Below are positions 32,680-41,287 of a stretch of 47,000 bases of DNA, piece by piece. Numbering within the stretch: the stretch's first letter is position 1; every line of letters starts with the position of its first letter. The stretch spans positions 1-47,000 of the forward strand of contig PHAM01000005.1 in NCBI GenBank assembly GCA_002841685.1, in the 5' to 3' direction. The position numbers were made by a program, and so were the translations under genes. This DNA is from Elusimicrobia bacterium HGW-Elusimicrobia-2 (GTDB lineage: Bacteria; CG03). The notes beneath the pieces were generated by a model. That model saw only the letters and a program-made list of their open reading frames with translations. It was not told the origin of the DNA and did no database searches.

Positions 32680-33633
32680 ATGATATACAATAGTGTCGCG
32701 CCTCTGAAGGAAAAGATTTCGGCGCTGGGCCTCGGCACATGGGTTTTCGGCGGCGGCAGATGGTGGGGTGAACAGGAAGACGAAGTCTCAAACGCCGTCA
32801 TGGCCGCGGCCTTCAGCGCGGGTGTGAACCTTTTTGACACGGCGCCTTTCTACGGTTTCGGCCGCGCGGAAAAACTCGTGGGCGGATTTATTGCCGGTAA
32901 CAGGATCAGAAAAAACATTGTTATCTCCACCAAACTCGGATTGGACCCGGACGCGCCGGGATTTCACAATCTGAAAAGGGACAGGATGAAAAAAGAAATA
33001 GAGGAAAGTCTTTCGCGTCTCGGGACAGATTATATAGACATATACCACATCCACTGGCCGGATCCCGCTGTGCCCGTCGGAGAAAGCGCGAAAACAATGA
33101 GAGGGTTTTATGAGGAAGGGCTGATAAGGTCTGTGGGTGTGAGCAACCACTCTGTTTCCGAGATGAGGCAATTTATGGAGGTCTGCCCGCTGCATTTCCT
33201 TCAGCCGCCATACAGCATGTTCAACCGCGGCATCGAAGAAAAAATACTTCCCTTCTGTGTCAAAAACGGCATCTCCGTTCTGGCATACAGCCCGCTTCAC
33301 GGCGGCATGCTGACGGGCAAGTTTTTCAGGGAAGGATGTATTCCGCCCCGCGATCTGCGCCGTAAAAGCATGAAAGATTTCAGCGAACCTTTTTATTCCG
33401 CCGAAAAAAAGGCCTTCAGGGAAATAGAAAAACTTGCCGCGGACTGCGGCATTACGCCTTCCGCTTTCGCTCTTGCATGGGCAATGAGAGGAAAGGGCGT
33501 GAATTGCGTTCTGGCGGGGGCGAGAACGCCGGAGCAACTTAAGGAAAATTTGACGGCGGCGGAAGCAATCCCGAATAAAGCTGTTCTGTCACAGGCGGAT
33601 AAAATCCTAAATGAGATGGCGGCAAAAACTTGA
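32680..33633 (+). CDS. Aldo/keto reductase
   Basis: 317 residues from ATG 32680; GTG 32665 at the edge of element E2 is the alternative. No strong SD is present. Catalytic tetrad residues of the TIM-barrel AKR family are visible: Asp in NLFDTAPFYGFGRAEKLVGG, Tyr in the same motif, Lys in VISTKLGLDP and His in DIYHIHWPDP. NADPH-contact stretches are SVGVSNHS, AYSPLHGGMLTGKF and VLAGARTPEQLKENL. Substrate unknown. Its stop (TGA 33631-33633) is followed in the same frame by the fabD remnant. Confidence 0.92.
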   Translation: MIYNSVAPLKEKISALGLGTWVFGGGRWWGEQEDEVSNAVMAAAFSAGVNLFDTAPFYGFGRAEKLVGGFIAGNRIRKNIVISTKLGLDPDAPGFHNLKRDRMKKEIEESLSRLGTDYIDIYHIHWPDPAVPVGESAKTMRGFYEEGLIRSVGVSNHSVSEMRQFMEVCPLHFLQPPYSMFNRGIEEKILPFCVKNGISVLAYSPLHGGMLTGKFFREGCIPPRDLRRKSMKDFSEPFYSAEKKAFREIEKLAADCGITPSAFALAWAMRGKGVNCVLAGARTPEQLKENLTAAEAIPNKAVLSQADKILNEMAAKT

Positions 33634-33951
33634 CATGTTGAATTCCAAACTATTAAAATCAAAGCTATTGAATTTAAAACGGCGCAAATACCGGTGGTGA
33701 CGAACTACCGCGCTGAAGCTGTTACGGAGCCGGATAAAATCAAACAGGCTCTTATTGACCAGATTGCGTCGCCCGTACTCTGGGTTGATTCTGTAAATCT
33801 GATGGTAAAAGCCGGGGCTGACACTTTTGTGGAGTGCGGCTCAGGAAACGTCGTGAGCGGTCTTATTAAAAGAACGGCGCCGGATGTCAAGACATTATCC
33901 GTCGGAGATACGGTTTCGCTTGAAACTGCTGTTGTTGAATTGAACGGTTAG
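33634..33951 (+). pseudogene. fabD: fabD remnant: C-terminal fragment of malonyl-CoA:ACP transacylase
   Basis: About 105 residues of open frame after the AKR stop; the first usable start codon is GTG 33694 (85 residues). The sequence matches the FabD C-terminus in order: IPVVTNYRAEAVTEPDKIKQ, ALIDQIASPVLWVDSV, then FVECGSGNVVSGLIKRTAPD, where intact enzymes have vGPGkVLtGLikr. The N-terminal ~200 residues, with the GxSxG serine and the catalytic His, are absent, so it cannot be an active transacylase. The AT-rich junction just upstream (33640-33680) may be a deletion scar. fabF follows with its own SD. A functional small protein is possible but unlikely. Confidence 0.82.
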
Positions 33952-33984
33952 AAAACCGGATAAAAATTAGGAGGTTTAATTACC

Positions 33985-35223
33985 ATGGAAAAAAGAAGAG
34001 TGTTTATTACGGGATTAGGAATTGTTTCGCCGATAGGAATAGGCAAGGAAGCGTACTGGCAGGGGCTTATGAAAAGCGAATCCGGCGCCGCCCCTATCAC
34101 CAATTTTGACGCGTCAAATCATTCCACGACTTTCGCCTGCGAGGTGAAAGGCTTTGATCCCGAAAAATATATAGATCCGATGAAGCTCAAAAAAATGGAT
34201 AAATTCACGCAGTTCGGCCTGGCCGCCGCCGCGGAAGCCATGGAAGACTCAGGGCTGGACATCGGGAAAGAAGATCCTTTCCGCTGCGGAGTCATAGTCG
34301 CCTCAGGCATAGGAGGGATAGGCACCGTCGAGGAGGGGGCGAATATACTCACTTCGCGGGGCCCAAGGAGAATATCACCTTTTCTGGCGCCGAAGATGAT
34401 AATAAATATAGCCGCCGGCGAAATAGCCATACGATTCGGCCTTAAAGGCCATAATTTCAGCATTGTTTCCGCCTGCGCTTCATCCAATCACGCTCTCGGT
34501 ACGGCTCTGCGCACGATACAATACGGCGACGCGGATGTCATACTTTCCGGCGGCACTGAGGCCGCGATAACGCCTTTGGGCCACGGAAGTTTCTGCGCGC
34601 TGAAGGCTCTCTCAACAAGGAATGACGATCCAAAGACGGCATCCAGGCCCTTTGACAAGGACAGGGACGGCTTCGTGATGGCCGAGGGGGCAGGGATCAT
34701 TGTGCTTGAAGAACTCGAACACGCCCGGAACAGGGGCGCTCACATATACGCGGAACTGGCGGGTTTCGGCGCCACGGATGACGCCTATCACATAACAGCG
34801 CCGGCGCCGGGCGGCGAGCCGTCGTCCAAAGCCATGGAATTCTGTATCAGAGACGCGGGGCTTTCCCCTGATGATATAAACTACATCAACGCTCACGGCA
34901 CATCAACAGCTTTCAATGACAAAGGGGAAACAGCCGCCATCAAAGCGGTGTTCGGCGAGCGCGCGTATAAGATACCGGTTAATTCAACAAAATCCATGAC
35001 GGGGCATATGCTCGGCGCCGCTTCGGCCAACGAGCTCGCGGCAACGCTTCTGCAGATGAAAAACGGAAAGCTGCATGCCACGATAAATCAGTTCACCAGT
35101 GATCCCGAATGCGACCTGGACTATGTTCCGAATCAGCCCCGTGATTACAAGATCACCGCGGCGATAGCCAATTCTCTCGGTTTCGGCGGACACAACGCCA
35201 CGATCTGCGTTAAAACGCTGTAA
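33985..35223 (+). CDS. fabF: 3-oxoacyl-ACP synthase II (FabF)
   Basis: 412 residues. Condenses malonyl-ACP with acyl-ACP in fatty acid elongation. The thiolase-fold triad is Cys164 (SACASSNHA), His304 (NAHGTST) and His341 (KSMTGHMLGAA), matching the numbering of E. coli FabF almost exactly. An aggagg SD at 33969-33974 precedes ATG 33985. The usual companions fabG and acpP are not here, and fabD is only a fragment upstream, so this looks like the survivor of a larger fab operon. Confidence 0.96.
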   Translation: MEKRRVFITGLGIVSPIGIGKEAYWQGLMKSESGAAPITNFDASNHSTTFACEVKGFDPEKYIDPMKLKKMDKFTQFGLAAAAEAMEDSGLDIGKEDPFRCGVIVASGIGGIGTVEEGANILTSRGPRRISPFLAPKMIINIAAGEIAIRFGLKGHNFSIVSACASSNHALGTALRTIQYGDADVILSGGTEAAITPLGHGSFCALKALSTRNDDPKTASRPFDKDRDGFVMAEGAGIIVLEELEHARNRGAHIYAELAGFGATDDAYHITAPAPGGEPSSKAMEFCIRDAGLSPDDINYINAHGTSTAFNDKGETAAIKAVFGERAYKIPVNSTKSMTGHMLGAASANELAATLLQMKNGKLHATINQFTSDPECDLDYVPNQPRDYKITAAIANSLGFGGHNATICVKTL

Positions 35224-35234
35224 GATCTGCGTAC

Positions 35235-35360
35235 TGTCATTTCGAGGCACGTAGCGGCGAGAAATCTTTGTGTTGTAAATAGTTAAGATTTCTCCTAATT
35301 ACATTCCCGCCATCCGCCACGGCAGACTTTCAGTGGCGGCCGAAGCGCGTCGAAATGACA
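35235..35360 (+). repeat. MITE-like element with tgtcatttcga termini
   Basis: Perfect 11-bp inverted termini (tgtcatttcga at 35235-35245, tcgaaatgaca at 35350-35360) and inner inverted arms gagaaatctt / aagatttctc. This pattern is known to me as a widespread small dispersed repeat in many bacterial genomes. Inside is a second palindrome, ccgccac-N10ish-gtggcgg, containing tccgccacggcagactt (35313-35329), identical to a module of element E1. It fills most of the 225-bp gap between fabF and tyrA and codes for nothing visible. Confidence 0.85.
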
Positions 35361-35411
35361 TTAGAAGATATTGGCTAAAACAAAATTTTCCACAAAATTT
35401 AAAATATTTTT

Positions 35412-35440
35412 TTGTAATTTGCGAATATATCTACTATAAT
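35412..35440 (+). promoter_or_regulatory. Promoter of the tyrA operon, probably giving a leaderless mRNA
   Basis: TTGTAA (35412-35417), a 17-bp spacer and TATAAT (35435-35440, full consensus) in an AT-rich stretch. Transcription would begin about 35446-35448, at or within a few bases of ATG 35449. No SD sequence precedes that ATG. Confidence 0.8.
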
Positions 35441-35448
35441 TTGCCATT

Positions 35449-36327
35449 ATGAAAAACGACAAGATAGGCGTTGTGGGGGCGGGGTTGATAGGCGGCTCAA
35501 TAGCCGCTTACGCTTTAGAAAAAAAGAAAGAGGTCATCTGTTTCGGCAGAAATGCCTCGCGGCTTAAAAAGGCGCTGAGATCCGGCATATGCTCGCAGGT
35601 TACAACGGATTTTTCCCGCGCGGGCGAATGTGACATAATATTCCTCTCAACGCCCGTGGACACGATCATAGAGCTCGGTAAAAAAATAATACCTTTTATG
35701 AAAAAAGGCGCTATCCTGACCGACGTCGGGAGCGTGAAAAGGCAGATATGCGCGTCTCTCTTTCCCGCGGCAAAAAAAAGAGGCGTCTCTTTTTGCGGTG
35801 CCCATCCCATGGCGGGCAGTGAGAAGACGGGCTTTGAAAATGCCCGTCCCGATCTTTTCAAAGGAACGGTTGTCTTCATAGCAAAAGATAAAAATTCTTC
35901 GGCTCAGGGCGGAAAGATCCTGAAAAGATTCTGGGCGGGCGCCGGCGCCGAATGCGTAAGCATAGATCCGGAAAAGCACGACGCGTTCACATCTGTCACG
36001 AGCCATCTTCCGCATCTTATAGCTTTTTGTTTCGCTGAATCCTTCTGCCGTTTTGAAAAAAAACATCCCTCTGTCAGACGCGCCACCGCGGGGAGTTTTG
36101 AGAGCATCACAAGGATAGCTAAAAGCAGCCCTGTTTTGTGGAGCGCTGTTTTCGCGCAGAACAGAAAAGCTCTGATCCTGCGCGCTCGCGATTTCAGGAA
36201 GAGTCTTGACGCGATGATCCTATCCCTTGAGAAAAAAACATCCCCTCTGCGGACGCTGAAAAAGATAAGCGGAAATTATGAAAAATCTGATAATCAAGCC
36301 GGCAAAAAAAATAACCGGAAGCGTTAG
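35449..36327 (+). CDS. tyrA: Prephenate dehydrogenase
   Basis: 292 residues. NAD(P)-dependent oxidative decarboxylation of prephenate in tyrosine synthesis. The Rossmann motif is VVGAGLIGGSIA, followed by FLSTPVDTI, DVGSVK, GAHPMAGSEKTGF and the catalytic-His region TSHLPHLIAF, with the helical dimerisation domain after that. The 3' end overlaps aroA by 50 bp in another frame, giving a basic tail (QAGKKNNRKR) not typical of the family. It heads the tyrA-aroA-cmk-plsC-ispH-rpsA run under the promoter at 35412. Confidence 0.93.
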   Translation: MKNDKIGVVGAGLIGGSIAAYALEKKKEVICFGRNASRLKKALRSGICSQVTTDFSRAGECDIIFLSTPVDTIIELGKKIIPFMKKGAILTDVGSVKRQICASLFPAAKKRGVSFCGAHPMAGSEKTGFENARPDLFKGTVVFIAKDKNSSAQGGKILKRFWAGAGAECVSIDPEKHDAFTSVTSHLPHLIAFCFAESFCRFEKKHPSVRRATAGSFESITRIAKSSPVLWSAVFAQNRKALILRARDFRKSLDAMILSLEKKTSPLRTLKKISGNYEKSDNQAGKKNNRKR

Positions 36328-37549
36328 AATACCTCCGGATAAATCAATATCCCACCGCGCGGCGATGCTCGCCTCCGGCGCCTCCGGCACCAGCGTCATA
36401 GAGAATTTTCTTTTGAGCGCTGATTGTAAATCCACACTTTCGGCTGTCGCGGCGTTCGGCGCGAAAGTGAAAAAAAAGGGGTCGACTATAACTGTAACGG
36501 GCGCGCCTTTCTCAACGCCTGCCAAGCCCGTGGACTGCGGAAATTCAGGCACAACGGTGAGGCTCCTCGCCGGATTCGCCGCGGGGCAGGGGACGGGAGC
36601 TGTTTTTACCGGAGACAGCTCGCTGTCTAAAAGGCCGATGAAAAGAGTGACGGAACCGCTTAAGCTCATGGGGGCCTCGATCAGCTGTAAAAACGGCCGT
36701 TTACCCATGCGTTTAAAAAAGGCCGAACTCCATGGAATAAATTATACGATGCCGGTTCCGTCGGCGCAGGTCAAATCAGCGCTGCTTCTGGCGGCTCTGG
36801 GTGCGTCGGGGAAAATAAAAATAAACGAAAAAATAATTTCGCGCGATCACACGGAACGGATTCTGAAGCTTTTCGGTGTGAGGATTTCCGCCGCCGCGGG
36901 AAAGATCAGGATGAAATGCCCGCAGGCGCTCAAAGCCTGTAAGATAAAAGTGCCGGGAGACATCTCTTCAGCGGCCTTTTTTATATGCGCCGCGGCGATC
37001 CTCAAAAGCCGGCTTAAGATCATGGACGTCGGGGTGAATCCCACGCGTACGGGTTTTTTAAGGGCCCTGAAAAAAATGGGGCTGAAATACAGTTTGAGCA
37101 ATAAGAGATTTTTAGGGAAGGAACCCGTTGCCGACATTTTAGTGATGAAAAGCTCTCTTAGAGGCGCCGTCTTTTCGGCAAAAGACATGCCGTCGATGAT
37201 AGACGAGGTGCCGCTCCTGGCGCTTTGCGCGACGCAGGCTGAGGGAAAAACCATTATCAGCGGCGCGGGCGAGCTGGCCGTAAAAGAATGCGACAGGATA
37301 GAGGCCACTTATTCCGAGCTCCGGAAAATGGGAGCGGATATAACAAAGCGTTCTGACGGTTTTATAATCCGCGGCCCGGTCAAACTGAAAGGCGCCGGCG
37401 TATCGGGCTTCGCCGATCACCGTATCATAATGATGCTTGCGCTGGCGGCTCTTGCCGCCGACGGTAAAAGTGTCATAGATGACACAAAAGGCGTGGAAAT
37501 ATCTTTTCCCGGATTTTTTAAGGAACTTGGCAGACACATAAAGACATAA
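36278..37549 (+). CDS. aroA: 3-phosphoshikimate 1-carboxyvinyltransferase (EPSP synthase)
   Basis: 423 residues. Transfers enolpyruvyl from PEP to shikimate 3-phosphate. Visible motifs: IPPDKSISHRAAMLASGASG, the PEP-site GNSGTTVRLLAGFA, KRPMKRVTEPLKLMG, MPVPSAQVKSALLLAALGA, SRDHTERIL and IDEVPLLAL with Asp and Glu of the active site. Near the end comes FADHRIIMMLALAAL. The start lies 50 bp inside tyrA, so coupling is likely. Confidence 0.96.
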   Translation: MKNLIIKPAKKITGSVRIPPDKSISHRAAMLASGASGTSVIENFLLSADCKSTLSAVAAFGAKVKKKGSTITVTGAPFSTPAKPVDCGNSGTTVRLLAGFAAGQGTGAVFTGDSSLSKRPMKRVTEPLKLMGASISCKNGRLPMRLKKAELHGINYTMPVPSAQVKSALLLAALGASGKIKINEKIISRDHTERILKLFGVRISAAAGKIRMKCPQALKACKIKVPGDISSAAFFICAAAILKSRLKIMDVGVNPTRTGFLRALKKMGLKYSLSNKRFLGKEPVADILVMKSSLRGAVFSAKDMPSMIDEVPLLALCATQAEGKTIISGAGELAVKECDRIEATYSELRKMGADITKRSDGFIIRGPVKLKGAGVSGFADHRIIMMLALAALAADGKSVIDDTKGVEISFPGFFKELGRHIKT

Positions 37550-37559
37550 GGAGCGAATA

Positions 37560-38204
37560 ATGAAAGTGATAACAATTGACGGTCCGGCGGGCGCGGGAAA
37601 GAGCACCATAGCGAAAATAGCGGCGGCAAAACTCGGCTTCACATACATAGACACGGGAGCGATGTACCGTGCGATAACATACAAGGTGCTGAAAAACGGC
37701 GGCGATTTTTCGGACACCGAAAAGATAATCGGTCTCGCCGGGCAGTCCGATATACGGCTTGATAACGGGAAGATCTTTCTGGACGGCGAGGATGTGACGG
37801 ATAAGATACGCACGAGACAGGTGACCAACAAAACTTCAATTATAGCGGCTCTCGGAGAGGTGCGGAAAATTCTCCGCGAAAAACAGAGGAGTTTTTCAAA
37901 AGAACAAAACCTGGTGATGGAAGGCAGGGATATAGGCTCGGTGGTGTTTCCCGACGCTGAATACAAATTTTATCTTGACGCCAGTATAAGCGAACGAGCA
38001 CGCCGCCGTTGGGCGGAACTTCGCGAGAAAGGCGCGGAAGTCAACATGGAAGAGATCGTGGAGGACATCAACAAACGGGATAATCTTGATCTGAACAGGG
38101 GACTGTGCCCGCTTATCATACCGAAAGGAGCCTTCGTAATAGATTCAACGAATAAGTCTATTGAGGAAGTGGCGAATATTATCGTAACGCATGCGGGAAA
38201 ATAA
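37560..38204 (+). CDS. cmk: Cytidylate kinase
   Basis: 214 residues. Phosphorylates CMP/dCMP. The P-loop GPAGAGKSTIAKIAA begins the protein; YIDTGAMYRAITYKVL, VMEGRDIGSVVFPDA and the lid region DNLDLNRGLCPL complete the family pattern. aaggagcg precedes the ATG. The cmk-plsC-ispH-rpsA order is shared with many bacteria. Its last 14 bases overlap plsC. Confidence 0.95.
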   Translation: MKVITIDGPAGAGKSTIAKIAAAKLGFTYIDTGAMYRAITYKVLKNGGDFSDTEKIIGLAGQSDIRLDNGKIFLDGEDVTDKIRTRQVTNKTSIIAALGEVRKILREKQRSFSKEQNLVMEGRDIGSVVFPDAEYKFYLDASISERARRRWAELREKGAEVNMEEIVEDINKRDNLDLNRGLCPLIIPKGAFVIDSTNKSIEEVANIIVTHAGK

Positions 38205-38811
38205 TATTGTTTATCATTCTCTCAGGATAATCTTCAAAATCCTCGTGCTTGTTCTTTTCAGGGGAAGCATAAAAGGCTCTGTGCCGAGAGGCGGAGCCGT
38301 GATCTGCGCCAATCATCTTTCCAATCTGGATCCCCCTGTCATAGGCGCGATATCCACAAAACCGATACATTTCATGGCGAAAAAGGAGCTTTTTTCCAAT
38401 CCTCTGTTCCGGGCTCTGATCCGGGCGCTGAACGGTTTTCCGGTGAACCGGGCCTTTTTCGACCGTAAAGCGTTCCGCCGGGCGATAGCGCTGGCGGACA
38501 GCGGGAAAAATATAGCCGTGTTTCCCGAAGGCACGCGCAACAAAAGCGGAACGGATAAGATAGGAGACATAAAAAGAGGCGTGTCCTACCTGATTTATCA
38601 CACGAGTGTTCCGGTTATACCGGTGTTCATATCTGGCACCAACCGCTGGGGAAGGCTGGGAAGGATAAGGATTAGGATCGGCGATGCCATCGATCTGCCG
38701 GAAAGGAAAATGCCATATACGAGAGAAACGGCGGAAAGTATTTGCGGAAAAATAAAAAGTGCCCTCGAGAGAACAGGGAACGCCTGCCTGCCGGACAGGC
38801 AGGGCGCTTGA
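38191..38811 (+). CDS. plsC: 1-acyl-sn-glycerol-3-phosphate acyltransferase
   Basis: 206 residues. Converts lysophosphatidate to phosphatidate at the inner membrane; a hydrophobic N-terminal segment is present. Motif I is ANHLSNLDPP (His and Asp catalytic), motif III is VFPEGTRNKSG, and PVIPVFISG is motif IV. The final residues NACLPDRQGA are encoded by a 21-bp palindrome (38783-38803), so the natural C-terminus probably ended a few residues earlier and a repeat insertion moved the stop. Confidence 0.9.
   Translation: MRENNIVYHSLRIIFKILVLVLFRGSIKGSVPRGGAVICANHLSNLDPPVIGAISTKPIHFMAKKELFSNPLFRALIRALNGFPVNRAFFDRKAFRRAIALADSGKNIAVFPEGTRNKSGTDKIGDIKRGVSYLIYHTSVPVIPVFISGTNRWGRLGRIRIRIGDAIDLPERKMPYTRETAESICGKIKSALERTGNACLPDRQGA
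38783..38803 (+). repeat. cctgcctgccgg-type palindrome at the plsC 3' end
   Basis: A 21-bp near-perfect palindrome (cctgcctgccgg followed by acaggcagg) that covers the last codons of plsC and ends eight bases before the stop codon is complete. This type of palindrome is frequent in genomes of uncultured bacteria, from general knowledge. It could also serve as an RNA hairpin between plsC and ispH. Confidence 0.7.
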
Positions 38812-38815
38812 CAAT

Positions 38816-39655
38816 ATGACAACAGCGGCAAAGAAACGAAAACGGATGACGATTGCCCGCTTCGCCGGTTTCTGCGGCGGCGTGGCCATGGCTGTTAAGG
38901 GCGCGGAAAAGCTCCTTTCCGAAAATGAAGTTTACTGTATAGGAGATATCATACACAATTCTTTCGTCATCGAATCGCTGAAAAAAAAGGGCTTGAAAAC
39001 CGTTTCTTCCGTGGAAGAGATCCCGCCGCACTCGCACATGATAATAAGGGCCCACGGGCTGCCTCTTGAAGAAATATCGTCGCTCACAAAAAAGGGCTGT
39101 GTCGTACATGATTTTACATGCCCCATACTTAAAAAAATTCACAAAGACATAATACAGCTAAAGCGTAAAGGCCATGAAATAGCCATTATAGGCAACCCCC
39201 GCCACGCGGAAGTGAAGGCCTTTGTCTCCCGCGCCGGAGAGAAGGTGTCTGTCATATCAAAAGCTCTTGATGCCGACGCTCTTCCTTATGCCCGGTGTCG
39301 GGCGATCATATGCCAGAGCACGATAAGTGGCGATCTTTTTGTGAGTTTAGCCGCTAAAGCACTGGGCAAAAGCGCCCAGACGCTGGTGATTGACACGATA
39401 TGCAGTGATGCCAAAAAAAGGAGAAAAGAAGCAGTGGCGCTTGCAAAAAAGTCAAAAATGGTTATAATAGTCGGTGACAGTAAGAGCAGTAACACAATGA
39501 CCTTATCGGTTATTGTCGGAAAACACTGTGCTGTCGCGCTAATTTCATCAGCGGATGAAGTTAAAAAAAATAAAATCAGATATCCGCTCGCCATCGTGTC
39601 GGGAGCTTCCTCCCCGCGAGAGCTTGTTTTGGATATCGCCAGGAAGGTGTGTTGA
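38816..39655 (+). CDS. ispH: 4-hydroxy-3-methylbut-2-enyl diphosphate reductase
   Basis: 279 residues from ATG 38816; ATG 38846 (MTIARFAGFCGG) is the other good start. Last step of the MEP isoprenoid pathway. The three [4Fe-4S] cysteines are in GFCGGV, DFTCPILKKIH and DTICSDAKKRR. Substrate residues are visible as His in IIHN and IRAHG, Glu in NPRHAEV, Thr in ICQSTIS, Ser and Asn in DSKSSNTMTL and Ser in SGASSP. The open frame continues upstream into plsC but that part is not IspH-like. rpsA begins at the base after the stop. Confidence 0.94.
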   Translation: MTTAAKKRKRMTIARFAGFCGGVAMAVKGAEKLLSENEVYCIGDIIHNSFVIESLKKKGLKTVSSVEEIPPHSHMIIRAHGLPLEEISSLTKKGCVVHDFTCPILKKIHKDIIQLKRKGHEIAIIGNPRHAEVKAFVSRAGEKVSVISKALDADALPYARCRAIICQSTISGDLFVSLAAKALGKSAQTLVIDTICSDAKKRRKEAVALAKKSKMVIIVGDSKSSNTMTLSVIVGKHCAVALISSADEVKKNKIRYPLAIVSGASSPRELVLDIARKVC

Positions 39656-41287
39656 ATGAGTGAAATGAAAAATTTGATGGATGAAGTTGTGAATGCGATA
39701 CCGGCGCTGGAAAGAGGCAGCATCGTTAAAGGTACAGTGCTTGATGTTTCTCTGGACATAGGTGTTCTTATGGACATAGGAGCGAAAGTGGAGGGTGTCC
39801 TCCCCCATTCGGAGATCCCGGCCATCGGCGGCGTTTCCGTGGGACAGGATATAGAAGTGTATATCTGCGATATGTCCGGAACGGATGGCCACCCGACGCT
39901 ATCGTGGGCTAAAGCACAGAAATACAAAGAAGTGCACGAGCTGGAAAAGGCGTTTGAGGCGGGAGACGTGCTTGAGGCTCTGATAACGGAAAAAATAAAA
40001 GGCGGGGTCAAGGCCACCGTGAAAGGCATCACGGCGTTCATGCCGAATTCCCAGATAGGATATCCGCCTGTCAAAAACATAGCGGACACAATAGGTAAAA
40101 CGGTGCCGGTCAAAATAAAAAAATTCAACCAGAAGAAAAACGATATAGTCATCTCGTGGCGCGATGTCGTCGAGGAAGATTATAAAAAGAACCAGGATAA
40201 ATTCTGGGATGATGTGCGCGAAGGCGATGTGCGCGAAGGCACTGTAAAAGGAATAACGAAATTCGGGGCTTTCGTGGATATCGGCGGATTTGAGGGACTG
40301 CTCCACATAAAAGACATTTCATGGGGGAGAACCGAGAATGTCGCGGACGAGCTCCAGATAGGACAGAAAATCAATGTCAAGGTGACCAAACTCAATAAGA
40401 CGAAAAACAGGGTTTCGCTCAGCCTTAAGGATACCACACCGCATCCGTGGGACAACATCAGTGAGAAATACACGGTCGGCAGCATACACAAGGGCATCGT
40501 CAAAGGAATCCTTGAATACGGCGCTTTTGTGGAACTCGCGCCGGGCCTGGAAGGGCTTCTGCATGTGAGCGAGATCTCATGGGCGAGGAACAGCAAACCC
40601 GCGGACCTGCTCACACCCGGGCAGGAAGTGGAAGTGATGGTGCTCAGCATTGACCGCGAGGCTAAAAGGATATCGCTTAGCCTTAAAAACACTCAGGAAA
40701 ATCCCTGGGTAGCGTACACTCAGAAACATTCCGCCGGCGAGGTGATAGACTGCGCGGTCACGCATATAGTGAAAAACGGCATGACCGTTTCTGTGGGCGA
40801 TGGGCTTGAGGGATTTATCCTTCTGAAAGATTTCTCGTGGAAAGAGAGGGTCGCTTCCGCCGCGGATATGTTCAGCGAAGGTTCTGAGCTTAAGGCTAAA
40901 ATCCTTGAGATAATACCCGACGAGCAAAAGATATATCTCGGCATAAAGCAGCTTGAAGATAATCCTTTTAAGGGCTACTCCAGCGGCAGTGCCGTCACAG
41001 GCACCGTGACCGGTACGACAAAAGACCGGATTCTCGTGGACCTGAAAGACGGCGTTCAAGGTTTTGTGCACATTTCACAGGTCGCTCATGAGAAAACAGA
41101 AAATCTTGACGGATTCACCCCGGGCATGGAAGTGACCGGCGTGATCGTGAAGGTGAATGAGAACAGCTCTCAGGTGGAAATAAGTATCAAAGAACTGGAA
41201 AAAAAGAAAGAGCATGAAACGATGCGGCAGTATTATTCCACCGAATCCACGGGCTTCAGCATAGGCGACATACTGAAAAAAGAATGA
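39656..41287 (+). CDS. rpsA: 30S ribosomal protein S1
   Basis: 543 residues with six S1 (OB-fold) repeats, roughly at 20-88, 105-170, 190-260, 275-345, 360-430 and 445-515. Central repeats show the classic GTVKGITKFGAFVDIGGFEG, LLHIKDISW and GIVKGILEYGAFVEL patterns, while the outer ones are more diverged. It binds mRNA and aids initiation; six repeats is the form of Gram-negative bacteria. The stop overlaps the next start (ATGA). Confidence 0.95.
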   Translation: MSEMKNLMDEVVNAIPALERGSIVKGTVLDVSLDIGVLMDIGAKVEGVLPHSEIPAIGGVSVGQDIEVYICDMSGTDGHPTLSWAKAQKYKEVHELEKAFEAGDVLEALITEKIKGGVKATVKGITAFMPNSQIGYPPVKNIADTIGKTVPVKIKKFNQKKNDIVISWRDVVEEDYKKNQDKFWDDVREGDVREGTVKGITKFGAFVDIGGFEGLLHIKDISWGRTENVADELQIGQKINVKVTKLNKTKNRVSLSLKDTTPHPWDNISEKYTVGSIHKGIVKGILEYGAFVELAPGLEGLLHVSEISWARNSKPADLLTPGQEVEVMVLSIDREAKRISLSLKNTQENPWVAYTQKHSAGEVIDCAVTHIVKNGMTVSVGDGLEGFILLKDFSWKERVASAADMFSEGSELKAKILEIIPDEQKIYLGIKQLEDNPFKGYSSGSAVTGTVTGTTKDRILVDLKDGVQGFVHISQVAHEKTENLDGFTPGMEVTGVIVKVNENSSQVEISIKELEKKKEHETMRQYYSTESTGFSIGDILKKE

